64,000 nucleotides of DNA from Przewalskia tangutica (taxonomy: Eukaryota > Streptophyta > Magnoliopsida > Solanales > Solanaceae), in the NCBI GenBank assembly GCA_029844215.1, contig CM056724.1:86075093-86139092 (forward strand), written 5' to 3'. Made by a program: the position numbers and the translations under genes. Under the pieces are notes generated by a model that was not told the origin of the DNA, searched no databases, and saw only the letters and a list, made by a program, of their open reading frames with translations. Positions 46,674 through 59,564 of this stretch are shown here, piece after piece (position 1 is the first letter of the stretch; each line of letters begins with the position of its first letter).

Positions 46674-49600
46674 TGTTATACCGTATTTCCGCAGTATGTA
46701 CGTGAGGCGTGCGTATTTAAATTTGAGCCTTAAGGTTTTGGCAAGATTCGAAATTTGGGCGCAGTCGAAAAAAATTGTTTTTCGATGAAGCGTTTTACTA
46801 AACTGCGAAGGAAAATTAGGCTATGTCATTTATAATTTTTGCGGATTTTTAGAGAGGCGTAACATTTTGGACCAACGGGAGGGTGACATGTGTCACCCTC
46901 ACATTGGAAAGCTTAGGGGCGGCAATGGGACGAAATAAAGGCACTTTAGTTGGTAGGATATTTTTGTGCAAGTTGGTGTGGTAGATGGATAAGGTGCACA
47001 TGGCTTAATCCTAGCCCTACACTTGCCTAACACTTGGAAGAATCTTGGCCATTGGTTGGCCATTCCTTGACCTATAAATACCCCTTAGTTGATGAACTTT
47101 CTTCATCAAAATCATTTTCAAGTCTTGAAATCTCTTCCTTTGTGAGTTAAAATCGTCCAAACCCTCCTGAGAAAGGCCCTTGGCCGAAAGCTTCCCTCCC
47201 TTTGTAGTGTTCTAGGTAGGGTACCCCACCTAGTTGTCTCGTATAAATACCACCCTTTTTGTGGTATAGAAATACTCTCAGTATTGTTATAATGCCCAAA
47301 TACCTTGGCCCAAATACCTTGTAGTATTCCCAAGGTTACAACTTATACAAAAGCCCAAATACTATTATACTTCCTTTAGCCACTAAACGAAACCCTTTGG
47401 AAAACTCTTCACAAGTAGTTGAAGTGTTTAGTAGAAGTTGAGTATAACTTCTAAGGGTTTATTGGAGCACCTTTCGGGCGTCTGATTAGGAGCTAAACCT
47501 TGCTCGAGGATCGACTTATAACTTGGATAATTTGGGCTTATCGAGGTAAACACTCTGGACCTTCTATTGTAATTAGAAATTACATTTTCTTGGAATATAT
47601 AGTTGAAGTATACTATATATAGAATTGAATAATACTTACGGCAATGTCTTTTGACTTAAGCTGAATAATACTTACTGATGTCTTTTGACTTAAGCCCGAA
47701 TATTACTTACAGGATGTCTTGCGACTTAAGCTGAACTTTAAGAAGAGAAGCGTAATTACTTAGGATTTGTATTACGTAGACTTGTATAGCATTCTTGTGA
47801 AGTAGAATTGTACACGTCGGTTAAGCGTGTAAAACCCCCGGTTGGCTTGGTAGCGGCCTCGATAGAGGAGGAGAATTACTGCATTGCGGGGAGGTCTTCG
47901 AATTTTACGTAGAATATTCTACGTCGGGATCTAAAGATATTAATAGGCGTCTTGTGGACTCTATAGGTTGTAGTACTACGTGTGGAGTGATCTGCTTGGC
48001 TTAAAGTGTATTCGACGGTTTGAGGTACTTGGAGCGTTTTGCTATTAGTCGATAATCGTCGCGAGGTTTGTGAACCTCTTCCTATCTGTTCTAGCATGAT
48101 ATGTGTATAACTATGTAGTACGGTAGACGTACATGTGTTAAATGTATTTGATCGTTTTTAAACATAAAGTGTTATAACAACTCTATATAAATGAGAGAGA
48201 AATGCTTTGTGGTTTTTTTAAAAAGATAACTGATTTGACTTATAACCGACTTGATGTGTGATAATAAGGAACCTTGAAGTATTCTAAAAGATTAAGAAAC
48301 CTTTTTGAAAGAAGTGTATACTTGGCTTGAAAACATAAGAGTTATACCAGCTTTATGAGAAGTTAGGTGTAACGTCTTAAGAGAGATAAAAAGAATGGTT
48401 TAATGGTTTAGAAGTTAAGAGACTTGACTTAATATGGATGTTTGTGTGAAACCTCATTCGTGAGTAATGAGTACTTGGTTTTGAAAGGAATAATGTTTCT
48501 TGATTTGAAATCGAATGTGTATCGACAAACCACTGCGGCGTTAATAAAGGAAAATGTATTGAATAATTAAGTATTATTAAAACCGGTAGAAACCTCCATC
48601 TGCATAGAAGCTAAGATGAGACAAAATGATATTACATTTTCTAGATCATGGTGCTTAATAAGATTGATTATGAACAAGAATAACCTACTTTATGGCGTAT
48701 ATGTTACTCAATTGTTTTAAAAGAGATTAAGACATTGAACTATGAAACTTTTCAAAAAGAGACTTGTGTAATGAAATTAGGCAAACTGGAACTTTAGGAA
48801 AATAAAGGCATTGTGTTGTCTTAAAATGGTTTAAAACATAAGGTGTTATAACGACTTTATGAGAAGTTAGTTATAACGACCTTATGAAAACAAAAGAAAG
48901 GTTTTATCATTGGTTTTAATGTGGTAACTTAACTTTAAAAGAGAAGTGTTTTGGTCAAAAAGAAGGCATGGTGTTGCCTTAATTTGGTTTTAAAAGGAAA
49001 GTATGGAAGTTGTTTTGGTTTACTTAAAAGATATAAGTCACTCTATTTTCATACTACGGGTATCGGGTGACTTTTATAAAAGGAATTTAACGTCACGTAG
49101 TACTTTAGGAGTTAAAACCGGACTTGGGCATAAAATGAAAGTACTTGAGTTGTGTATAAACTTGCTATGCTTGTTGTTGTGAAACTTGCCTATGCTTGTT
49201 GTTGTGAAAACTTGCCTATCTTGTTGTTGTGAAACTTGCCTATGCTTGTTGTTGTGAAACTTGCCTATGCTTGTTGTGATAGCCTTTGTTGTGCAAGAAT
49301 TGTGTTTCTATACTCTGGCGTCTCGATGGAGGGTCGGTTGACTTGTTGAGAACTTATTTGGGCGTCTGCGATGCGGAGAAATTCCGCAGATGCGTTCGCA
49401 TTGATAGTGTTACTTTTGCTAATCGCTTTGGACATCTCGACACGATGCGTGGCGCGGGTATGCTTCCACTTTGATTCTGCGCTTGTTGTCTTATTGTTCC
49501 CTTTGGACATCTTGACCACGATCGCGTAGCGCGCGGGTATGCTTCCATTTGGAATCTTTGTCTTATTGTTTCCACTGGACTCATCGACGATCGTAGCGCT

Positions 49601-50309
49601 GCGGGTATGCTTCCATTTGGAATGTTGTCTTATTTGTTCCCTTTGGACATACCGACACGATGCGTAGCGCGGGTATGCTCCATTTGGATTCTTTGTCTTG
49701 TTGTTATCATATCATAGGCTTGCCGTGATGAGAAGGTACTCAGCAGGCGGGATTGATGTTGTGGCGTGAGACCACGAATTGATATAATCGTTATGTGTGT
49801 ATCTTGTAGTTTGGTTATCATACTTGTCTCCTGCTTTTATAGACTATTATGATTTCATTTACGATATTTCTGATTTCACATACTTGGTACTGTTATCTTG
49901 ACCTCGCCCGAAGTGCGTTCATCTGCAGTAGAAATCATCATTTGTCGATCCGCGTTTAGGATCTCATTTCAGTTTTGGGAAGCTCCGTTTCGTCGGAGGC
50001 TTATCTTTGGTATGTTACCACAGTCCGTAAGTTCTTATGCGTTGAGGGTATGGCGGGCCCTGTCCGTCATAGTTGTTGTATAAATCTTAGAGTGCATGTA
50101 CTTGTTGTGGGCGAGTGTAAGGATTATGCTTGTTCAAATGTTTATATATATATGTTGGGAGGCGTAGTTTTGGTTGGCCTATTTGCTTTTATTTATCATG
50201 TCTCTTGTTTCATATTTATGCTTTATGTTCCGCTGATTTTCTCTGATGTTGTATCACTAGGGTGCCCGGGGTAAGGCACCAGTCACGGGCCCCGGTTCGG
50301 GTCGTGACA
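46674..50309 (+). repeat. 3' LTR of the Tekay-like element
   Basis: 3,636 bp, matching 40939-44556 over its whole length with many small indels. The same TATA box, 26-bp subrepeats (about 49158-49280) and GGTATGCTTCCA repeats are present. Confidence 0.88.
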
Positions 50310-50314
50310 TTTTT

Positions 50315-51475
50315 ATGGTTCAAATAAATTGAGTACATACTAATCTTTATCTTTCTTTCCTTTTTACATGAAATGCACCGGAGCAAAATGAAGAGTCTCA
50401 CGGCGAGACTCATCACGAGCTACTTCAAATGGCAACCCGCGTCTATGTACATTCATCCGCATTCTCGCTTCAGAAATTCCCTAAACAAAATAGTACAAGA
50501 TGACGTCGTCATCCATCTCAACTCCTCCTACTCGTTAAATCTCATTGCCCCATTTTATGTCTTTATCTGTTATTGCAATTTTATTATCTTAATATTGTAA
50601 TTAATATGATACATGACTCTATCAATCGTCGAATAGATTGGGAGGGTAGTTTAAAAAATATAAATCCATTTTATTATTTGTTTTAGGTTCAACACATAGG
50701 TCTAGATTTAAAAAACAATTTAACCATTCTTTATTTATATCACACATCACGTGATTAAGACTATTTTTACTAAATCCATAACAAAGAAATAATTCTCTCA
50801 TACTCGTTACTAACAGTATATAATTTATCATTTTCCTATTATCAATAAGCACTTTAGATATCAGGACATATATATATTAGTTAAAAAAACAATTTTGCAA
50901 ATACAAATACTGTTTTCAATAAAACAATCTTATACTTTTATAAATCATGTCTACTTTATGTTTATTTTGTCCAAACCCGACTTTTGAGTTACATTTCACA
51001 CTATTGCTATACGATATGTATTTTTAAACTTTACATAAACAAATCTTACAACTCCCTTATGTTTGTCAAAAAAAAAATACATTTTTATATACTTGCAATA
51101 TCTTTTGACTTAAATATCTCTAACATGCATTTTTCTAATACAATAATTAACCTAGGTTTGAACGGACAACCGCAAGTTAGCGGATCCTTTAGGGTGCCTA
51201 ACCCCTTCCCTTTAGGATAATAAAGAACCCTTACCCAGAATCTCATTAAGTTTAGCAGACCATTAAATGGAGTTAATGTTTACTTTAAACTAGTTAACAT
51301 TTAGGTGTCCTAATTCACCCAAACTAATTAGGTGGCGACTCCGTGAACCCTAGCACCCTTTAGCATTTAACACTTTAACATCCCTTTTAAAATTTAGCAC
51401 TTTTATTTATTTTCTAACATTTTTACTTAAGCAGGGTTCGCTTTAAAAAAGTCGCGGTCGAAAAGGGGCGCGACA
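50315..51475 (+). repeat. 3' LTR of the Ogre-like element, second part
   Basis: Continuation of 38658-40938 after the nested insertion. It matches about 31954-33114 of the 5' LTR and ends GGGGCGCGACA. Confidence 0.9.
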
Positions 51476-51480
51476 AGTAC

Positions 51481-51896
51481 CCCGATACATGTGTAACATT
51501 ATAGGTTATTGTTCTTAATCCTCCTATGTGGTAAAATCTATCATAGAAATATAGAAGATTTCTGCACTGGGGTTGAGCGATTATATATCCTAACCGGAAT
51601 ATAAGACAGCCTAGTTAACCGCTATCTTAACGTAGAAGAAGAAGTCATTCTAGTTGCATTAAAGATTGCAAAGAGTGGATAGTTGAGGATATTGGAAGCC
51701 CTAATTCCTTCATTCTGATTAAACCTCAATAATTTAGTTTAATTCTTGCAATTACTCTACTAGTGTTAGATAAAAACCAAATCAACTTATCGTTTGTCAA
51801 ATAGATAACCTAGAATAGATATTCGGTAATTAAAACCCAGCCTCTGAGGACGATATTCGGTCTTACGAGACTATATCACTTGTAACGATACGTACA
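51481..51896 (+). mobile_element. Ty3-gypsy LTR fragment, right part (Athila-like)
   Basis: Resumes the sequence interrupted at 29711 (the shared AGTAC confirms the join). It runs to ACGATACGTACA, where a minus-strand LTR begins. No internal region follows. Confidence 0.5.
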
Positions 51897-53709
51897 TGTC
51901 ACGACCCGAACCCCGGGACCGTGACTGGTGCCCTACCTGGGCACCCTTCTACCTAAATGACACAAGTAAACCGTGGAACTAAATAACACCTCATTTTTTT
52001 AAAAAAACCAACAAACATGCAAAGGAAAAACAGACAAGGCAGCCAAATATATATATAATCAAAAAGCACTACACTGTACACGAGTCCAATCCCACATATG
52101 AATATAGACCTCTAAGAGTTTTTTACTGAACTATGACGGGACAAGGCCCCGCCGTACCCATAACTGTACAAAAGCCTGTAATGAAGGATTTGTACCAAAA
52201 TGATAAGCTCCCGAACAAATAAAGTTGTCCAAAAACTCTGAGCAAGGGTCCTACACTTGCAGATCACCAAACTGCGTACCTAAACCTGCGGCATGAACGC
52301 AGCCCCCCGTAGAAAGGGGGTCAGTACGAAGAATATACCAAGTATATGAAACAATAAGTACTGTAAAGGAGATCACACAGTCCAAATATAACAGGAAGCA
52401 AGTATGATAACTCAAAACAACAGCACACTGAACCTTGCAAATATGAGAGTAATGCAATCATCCTTACCTTTTAAGTTATGTTTTTAACAATGAGACTAAC
52501 TGTTCCACTTTAAGTCATGAACACACTGCACCCTTTCATTAATGAAATCACTACCGTTTCAAAACATGAAGGTCGTGCCAGTGCCAGGGTCATCCACCCT
52601 CTGAATTATTATGCAACCTATCATAGGACTATTTCACCCGCATAGGTCATGTGGACCCGCATTGAGCATCGGTACACGATACTCGCATCACGGATAGCTA
52701 GTCCATGGATTATATCCCGGGATTTGAACCCGCCCGAGTCTTTCCGACCCGTCGTGAGTGTGTACCACTCACACCATGGGAGCTACTCCATGATATCTCT
52801 TGAACCATGTTGCCGGCCCTTTATGGAGGGACGCGGAGATGTGGAAATACGACACTTGCACGAATGTCTATATGAGCAACCCATATGCAAGCCAACCATC
52901 CTTGACCCTTATTTTTTTTAAAATGAATAAACAATCATTTTAGCAAACCAAGACAATACCATGCCTTTCCTTTTTACACAAACCAAGACAATACCATGCC
53001 TTCCTTTTTAACAAACCAAGACAATTACCATTTAAGCAAGCCAAAGTACTATCAAGGCACAATTAGAGTAATTCTCATTTAAGCAAGCCAAAGTATTATC
53101 AAGGCACAATTAGAGTAATTCTCATTTAAGCAAGCCAAAGTACTATCAAGGCACAATTAGAGTAATTCTCATTTAAGCAAGCCAAAGTACTATCAAAGCA
53201 CAAATAGAATAATTCATATTTAAGCAAGCCAAAGTACTTCAATGCACAAATAGAATAATTCTCATTTAAGCAAGCTAAAGTACTATCAAGACACAAATAG
53301 AATAATTCTCATTTAAGCAAGCCAAAGTACTACGTACGTCCGCCGCACGTTCGTTACCTTTTTCATAAAATCCCAAGGTCCTAGCCTTGCAACATCAAGT
53401 TACATATTTTTCAAATTAAGTGGCTTACACTCTTTATACTCTAGTCACTTCTTTTATGTACTACAATGAAGCCAAATTCATTTATGACCCCTAATACACT
53501 AACACTCGTAGTATCAAGCCACTTCTATTTTTTAAATCAAACTACACTTTTAAAACTTCAATTCAAGGTTTTGAAATCAAGTAGCTTCTACTTTTGAATC
53601 CCAAGTAACTCACACCTTTAAAACAAGTTACTTCTCTTTAAATCATGTCATTTTTCCTCTTTTAAATCAATTAAGTAAATCACTCCTTTGACTCCCCTAA
53701 AGCCGTTAT
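51897..53709 (-). mobile_element. Minus-strand gypsy LTR, first part
   Basis: Starts TGTCACGACCCGAACCCC (the reverse complement of an LTR 3' end) and is interrupted at 53709 by an oppositely oriented LTR. It continues at 57901-59564, where its far end (the LTR 5' end, about 60 bp) is cut by the next insertion. It carries the GGTGCCC/GGGCACC palindrome near 51930. Confidence 0.8.
53037..53332. repeat. Tandem repeat, 47-bp unit, ~6 copies, inside an LTR
   Basis: Units begin CAAGCCAAAGTACTATCAAG at about 53037, 53084, 53131, 53178, 53225, 53271 and 53318. A related 48-bp family in the opposite orientation sits in the neighbouring LTR at 56091-56420. Confidence 0.92.
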
Positions 53710-56700
53710 TGTTACACCTCGTATTTGCAGGACATGTTTTAAGAACGTACGTAAGAACTCACAAGTGTTAAGATTTGAGGCTTGTAAAAATTTATCGGAA
53801 TTATGAAATTGTCGGAAAACGTTTTATTGTGACGAATGGGAGGGCGACACGTGTCACCCCCCTTAGTAATGCCTTGGTCGAAATTAGGCATGCCCATAAT
53901 GGTCATTTACCATAAGTCTTGGATGAACAAGTCTTGCAAGTGTAGCTTGACAATCTTGACTAAGTCAAAGGGACCACAAGGTCTTGATATTTAAGTAGAG
54001 CTTATCCTAGCCACCCAAATGGTTGCATCTTAACCCTCCAATGTGCTATATTATACTACTAGTAGTGAAAGAGAGCCCAACACTTAGAAAAATATTGAAG
54101 AAAATTGGATGAACTTGAGACCTTGCTCTCGGGTTCAAGCTCTTTGAAGAGCAAAAGTTTTTGTTTCTTGTCCAATAAGCCCCACACTTTAAACCAAGGT
54201 TCATGAGGGTTTTGTAAGTATATCTCAATAGAAAAATCCCGGAAAAAGAGAGTTTTCGTATTAGTCGCAAAGTGAAAACCTAGTGACTTTCTAGGTTTTG
54301 GATTGGAGGTTTGAAGGAAAATTTTTGGTGTTGTTCTAAGGGTTTCAAGGAGAGGATTGAGGTGTCTTGAAGAGGCTCTAGGTTGCTAAGGAGCAACTTC
54401 GGTTTTTGAAGATTGGATTACAATTCGTTGAGGTATAATCTTGTTCTTTGAAAGTGTTACAAGATTATTTATATTGTTGTTTAGCTTTACTTGTTGCTAG
54501 CATGAAGTATATGGGTTAAAGTTTATAGGGATTATAGATCGATTGTAGCCTTGGAAGTTCGAAATGTAATGTAAGTCACGTTAAGTTGGAATACAATTTG
54601 ATCGTTATTAGAATCGTCGCATGTTATTGACTTGAAGATTATAGTAGTTATAATTGGTTGCGACTAGATATCATGTTATACTAACATTTGGATTGAGATG
54701 GAAATTGAATAAGAATTGATGTTGTAGTATTTCACGTTGGCCGAATTGGGCATATAGTTTGTATTAGTTTGATATCTATTGTGGGGCGGAATTTTACACG
54801 GCTAGTAGGCGTGTAATCCCCTATTGAATTGCTTTTGATTGGGCCTTAAATGTGGCGTGTTTGGTTATTGTATTCGGCCTTGAAAAAGGTGGCAAAGTTA
54901 GTAGAAACAAAGGAGGTGCTGTCCGATTTTCCGTAGAATTTAGTGACTTAGCACTTAGAATATTCTACGTTTGAAATAAGAGGTTAATGGACGTATGGTG
55001 ACCATTATAGGTTGAAGTACTAAGTATAGCGTATCCTACTTGAAGGATGGATTAGCTATCAAGATTGAAGTACTTTGGAGCATTTTGCTACTTGTCGATA
55101 ATCGTCGCGAGGTATGTGAACCACTTCCTTTCTTTGGCATGATTCTATGTATGGAATATACCTGTGGTATCATTTCATGTTTCCTGTTACTCTTAGAAGT
55201 TAAGAGGTAGTTGTGTGATCTACTCTATGTAGAACTTTTCCTATCTTTAAGCATGACTAGTTGCACGTATGTAGTACGGTAGACGTACAACACCTTGATA
55301 TCCTTTACTAGTTTTGTAAATAGCCAAGTTGAGTGAGTTAGGAGATTTACTCACTTCTTTGAAAGTATAAAGGATGTCTTAAGTTTTATTTAAGTTAAGG
55401 GACTTGAAGAGTTTTAAAGTATGTGATACTTGTTCCGTTTTAAACATATAAGTCCCTTGGATAGGATATGGTTTTTGGCTAAGGTATAAAGTGAATATAA
55501 CGGCTTTATGGGAAGTTAGTTATATTTGCTTTATGGAAAGATAAATGACTTGATTTTAGTGAAGAGGCAACTTGTTTTTAAGGCGTCAATTTCCTAAGGT
55601 TTTATAATAAAATGAGTCACTTGTTTTCTAAAGGTTAAGAGACTAATTGTATTTTTGAAAGTTATGAGAATTGATTTGAAAGTATATAATACTTGGTTTC
55701 AAAAAGTAGAAGTCTCTTGGTTATAAAAGGAACGTGTTGGTCTAAACCATAAAGGGTTATAACGGCTTTATGGGAAGTTGGTTATAACGGCTTTATGGAA
55801 GGTTAAGAGAATGGTTTTCTCTAATGAAGTAATCAAGAAATAACTTGTATTAAGGAAGGGCAAATTGTTTTAAAGGTACCAATTGCTTAAGGTTTTTAAT
55901 AAAGAAGTCACTTGATTTAGAAGCCGGAAATTGTATTTCTAAAAAGGTATTGTGACTTGTCTTGAAAGGTGGATAGGACTTGATACTACGGTTGTTAGTA
56001 TCGGGGAAGTTTTATTTGGAAAGGAGTCTCTTAAAAAGAATGTACGTACGTAGTACTTTGGCCTGTTTAAAAGAGAATTATTCTATTTGTGCCTTGATTA
56101 GTACTTTGGCTTGTTAAATGAGAATTATTCTATGTGATGCCTTGATTAGTACTTTGACTTGATAAATTGAGAATTTGTCTAAGTGTGCCTTGATAAGTAC
56201 TTTGGCTTGTTAAATGAGAATTATTCTATGTGATGCCTTGATTAGTACTTTGGCTTGATAAATTGAGAATTTGTCTAAGTGTGCCTTGATAAGTACTTTG
56301 GCTTGTTAAATAAGAATTATTCTATGTGATGCCTTGATTAGTACTTTGGCTTGATAAGTTGAGAATTTGTCTAAGTGTGCCTTGATAAGTACTTTGGCTT
56401 GTTTAGTTGAGAACTGCCTATGTGTGCTGGAAATAGCCGGTTGTGTGCTATTGGTATATCAGTCGTTTCGGGGTCATTCCCCGGGTTTGTGGCATTTGCA
56501 GATTCCGTGGAATTGCTACCCACGATGCGAGGAATACCTCATGCGGGTCCGTAAGGACTTATGCGGGTGAAATAGTCCCATGCGGGCGGGTCCAGCCTAT
56601 GCGAGGAATACCTCATGCGAGTCCGTAAGGGCTTATGCAGGTGAAATAGTCCCATGCGAGGAATACCTCACGCGGGTCCACGCGGCCTATGCGGGTGAAA

Positions 56701-57895
56701 TAGTCCCAGGAATAGGATGATTAAATGATACTGCGGGCGGATGGTCCTGTTTTGATCATGAGCTTCCTATTTTATATTGTAAAGACACTACTATTTACTC
56801 TAATTGTTAGTAAGGCACAATGTGTTGTAATTTGATTATCATATATGTCCCCGGATTTGGTTGTGTTACCCTATGGTCATGCTTTTGTGATGTGAGATTC
56901 CACGGGCAGGAGATATATATGTGTTGTGTATGTGTACGCTGACAGTGAGGTGGGATGCCACGGGCGCGTCACATTGTTATATATTTACACTTATAGCTGT
57001 CGGCAGTGATGTGAGATTCCACGAGCAGGAGATATATATGTGTTGTGTATGTGTACGCTGACAGTGAGGTGGGATGCCACGGGCGCGTCACATGGTTATA
57101 TATTTACACTTATAGCTGTCGGCAGTGATGTGGGATTCCACGAACACGCTTTGATATTTGTGTGACTTGATCGCGTCCCAGATTGGGCCGGGTAGTATAT
57201 GCGCCCTCCTTTAAGGGCCGGATTGTACTTACGAAAGGTAAGTAAGTTATATAGAAATGAACTTAATGATTTTTCCTAATCATGTGCGTAAGAATGTGAC
57301 TATAACCTTTATTGAAAATGGGAAAAGATATTGATGTGAAATTAAGTTCATAAGTGGTAATGACACGGCAGGATCTGGTATGTACTTTTTATACTTAACC
57401 CTGTCATTCTTTTATCTGATTATAGTACATTTCTTGACGTTATTTCTGTTCCATATTAAATTTTTGTTATCGACCCGCCGGCTGCGTTAAATGCCGCAGG
57501 TTTTAGGTACCCAGGTTGGTGATCCTTGCTCTTAGGATCTCGGTTCAGTGTTTGAGAGAAAGCTCCATTTGCTCCGGAGGCTTAGCTCTTGGTACGGTTT
57601 TCCCTGAGGTAGAAGACTCATGTATATTCAGGGGTATGGCGGGGCCCTGTCCCGCCACAGTTGTTATGTTAAAACTCTTAGAGGTCTGTAGTAACATATG
57701 TGGTTGGGCTGTAAGAACTGAGATGTACTTTTGATTATGAGTATATTATGGAAGGCGGCCTGATCGGCTAGCATGTGACGTTTTTATTTACACATGTGTT
57801 TATGTTGTGTATGTTCCGCTGCTATTTTCTGATGTATACCTGAACGGGGTGCCCAGGTAGGGCACCAGTCGCGGCCCCGGGGTCGGGTCGTGACA
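53710..57895 (+). mobile_element. Solo LTR inserted in the minus-strand LTR
   Basis: 4,186 bp, from TGTTACACCTCG to GGTCGTGACA, flanked by a perfect 5-bp duplication GTTAT (53705-53709 and 57896-57900). No internal region is present. It contains 48-bp subrepeats (GCCTTGATTAGTACTTTGGC, about 56091-56420) and a 119-bp unit repeated from 56888, 57007 and 57126 (TGATGTGAGATTCCACG). Confidence 0.9.
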
Positions 57896-57900
57896 GTTAT

Positions 57901-59564
57901 AACTAACTTCCCATAAAGTCATTATAACAACCTTTAGGTTTTGGAACTAAGACACTATCTAAGAGATTAGGAACCACTTCCTTTTTAAGACAAGTACTTC
58001 AAGTAAAACAACTTTCACTTTTGAAAATTCAAATATTATCAAGGAAATGGATTATAACAACTTCTAATTTAAACATCCAAAGTACAATCAAGGAAGTATA
58101 TAGAACAACTTCTATATTAGGCAATTCAAGTACAATCAAGGAAGTATATAGAACAACTTCTATATTAGGCAATCCAAGTACAATCACGGGATATATCATT
58201 TAAGGAGTAGGATTTACTCACTTTACAATAAGGAATCATGCTAAAAGAAGAGGAGATGGTTCACATACCTTTTTGGCTTAATCCACACGCTAAGTCGAAT
58301 ACGCCGCACATAGAATTGTCAACCTATAATGACCACAACACGACTATCAACTTCTAGCTTCTAACGTAGAATGATACTAAGTGTAAGGTCTCTTGTTCTA
58401 CGGAAAATTGGGCAGCACTTCCTTTGTTTCTATGTACTTTTCCACCTTTTTCCAAGGCCCAAAATCAACAACCAAATCGTCACATTTAAGGCACAACCAA
58501 TAGCTAACTAAAGGGGATTACACACCTAACAGGACGTGTAAAATTCTGCCCCACAATTCACATAAAACAGTCCAATATTTTTAAGGGCATTCGGCCACAA
58601 CAACAACAAATCCTAAGTCCTTCTCCTTAATTCCTTTTCAATCCAAGTTGTTAAGTCTAACATATCATATAGTCATAACGAGTTGTAATAACTATAATCT
58701 CTTATTTAGCTAGCATGCGACGATTGTAACTATCGACCAATTTGAATTTCAATTTCAAGGGCTAAACATGCTAGTTTCGGATTTGCTTCCAAATATTCCA
58801 TAACACTTATCAATCTCCATTATATATCTCATGCTTGCTAATATATATAACTACAACAACATGTAATCTTTAATCACTAAGACGGCAAGATTGTTACCTT
58901 GATAAGCCCAAAAATAACTCCAAGATTCAAAGTCGCTCCTTAGCAACTTAGCTCCTTTCCTTCACGCTCCAATCCGCTATTTGAAGCCCTTAGACGTTCA
59001 TAAACAACTTCCCTTCAACTTCCAATCAAAACTTATGAAAATAACTTAGGTTTTCATCTTGCGACTCTTGTAAAAACGTAGCTTTTTCGGGATCTTTGTA
59101 TTGAGATATCCTTATAATACCCCTAGGAACCTTGGGTTTAAGTATTGTGAATTATGAACAACAAATGAAAAAATTTGTTGTTCTTGAGAGGGCAAACCCG
59201 AGAGCTCTCTATTCTCTAGCTCAAGTTTCTCAAATTTTTTCTAAGTGTTGAGACTTGTTTTGCTACTAGGATGAATAAATAATAAAATGTAGGGTCAAGA
59301 TTAAAACACTTGTGGGGTTGGGATGAAGAAGATTTAAATATCTAGTCAAGTGGGCTCATTAACTTGGTCAACAATGTCAAGCCTTGGCTTGTCAAGACTT
59401 GATCATCTTGCCTTGGTCATTTGACCTTCTTACCCTTGGCTAAAATCGATCAAGCCTATGTGTGTGTGTGTGGGGGGGGGGTGACACGTGTCGCCATCCC
59501 ATTCGTTATAACATTTCGTTTCCCGACATTTTCATAATTTCGATAAATTCTACAAGTCTCTAAT
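57901..59564 (-). mobile_element. Minus-strand gypsy LTR, second part
   Basis: Continuation of 51897-53709. It ends at TACAAGTCTCTAAT, inside the first ~65 bp of the LTR in sense orientation, where another LTR (TGTCACGACCC) abuts. Confidence 0.78.

Larger units (their letters stand above)
40939..50309 (+). mobile_element. Tekay/Del-like gag-only LTR retrotransposon
   Basis: A complete two-LTR element of 9.37 kb from TGTTATACCCCG to GGTCGTGACA inserted in the Ogre-like 3' LTR, with a 5-bp duplication TTTTT (40934-40938 and 50310-50314). LTRs are 40939-44556 and 46674-50309. The internal part is only 2.1 kb. It holds a primer-binding site, a decayed gag with a zinc-knuckle remnant and a polypurine tract, and lacks protease, reverse transcriptase, RNase H and integrase. 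Confidence 0.88.
29712..51475 (+). mobile_element. Ogre/Tat-like gag-only LTR retrotransposon (with nested insertion)
   Basis: The element runs from TGTTGACACCC to GGGGCGCGACA and is flanked by a perfect 5-bp duplication AGTAC (29707-29711 and 51476-51480). Parts: 5' LTR, primer-binding site, broken gag, a CG-rich array, hairpin repeats, polypurine tract, and a 3' LTR that is itself split by another element (40939-50309). Without the insert and its duplicated TTTTT it is about 12.4 kb, with only 5.5 kb between the LTRs. No protease, reverse transcriptase, RNase H or integrase similarity is visible, so it must have moved using proteins from a related element. Confidence 0.85.

Noticed and set aside
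52714..52760. Text GGATTTGAACCCGCC resembling a tRNA T-arm complement
   Set aside because: No acceptor stem, anticodon arm or D-arm could be built around it; it is part of an LTR subregion.
53037..53332. Regular repeats that might suggest a CRISPR array
   Set aside because: Units are directly tandem with no unique spacers, lie in a plant retrotransposon LTR, and no cas genes exist.
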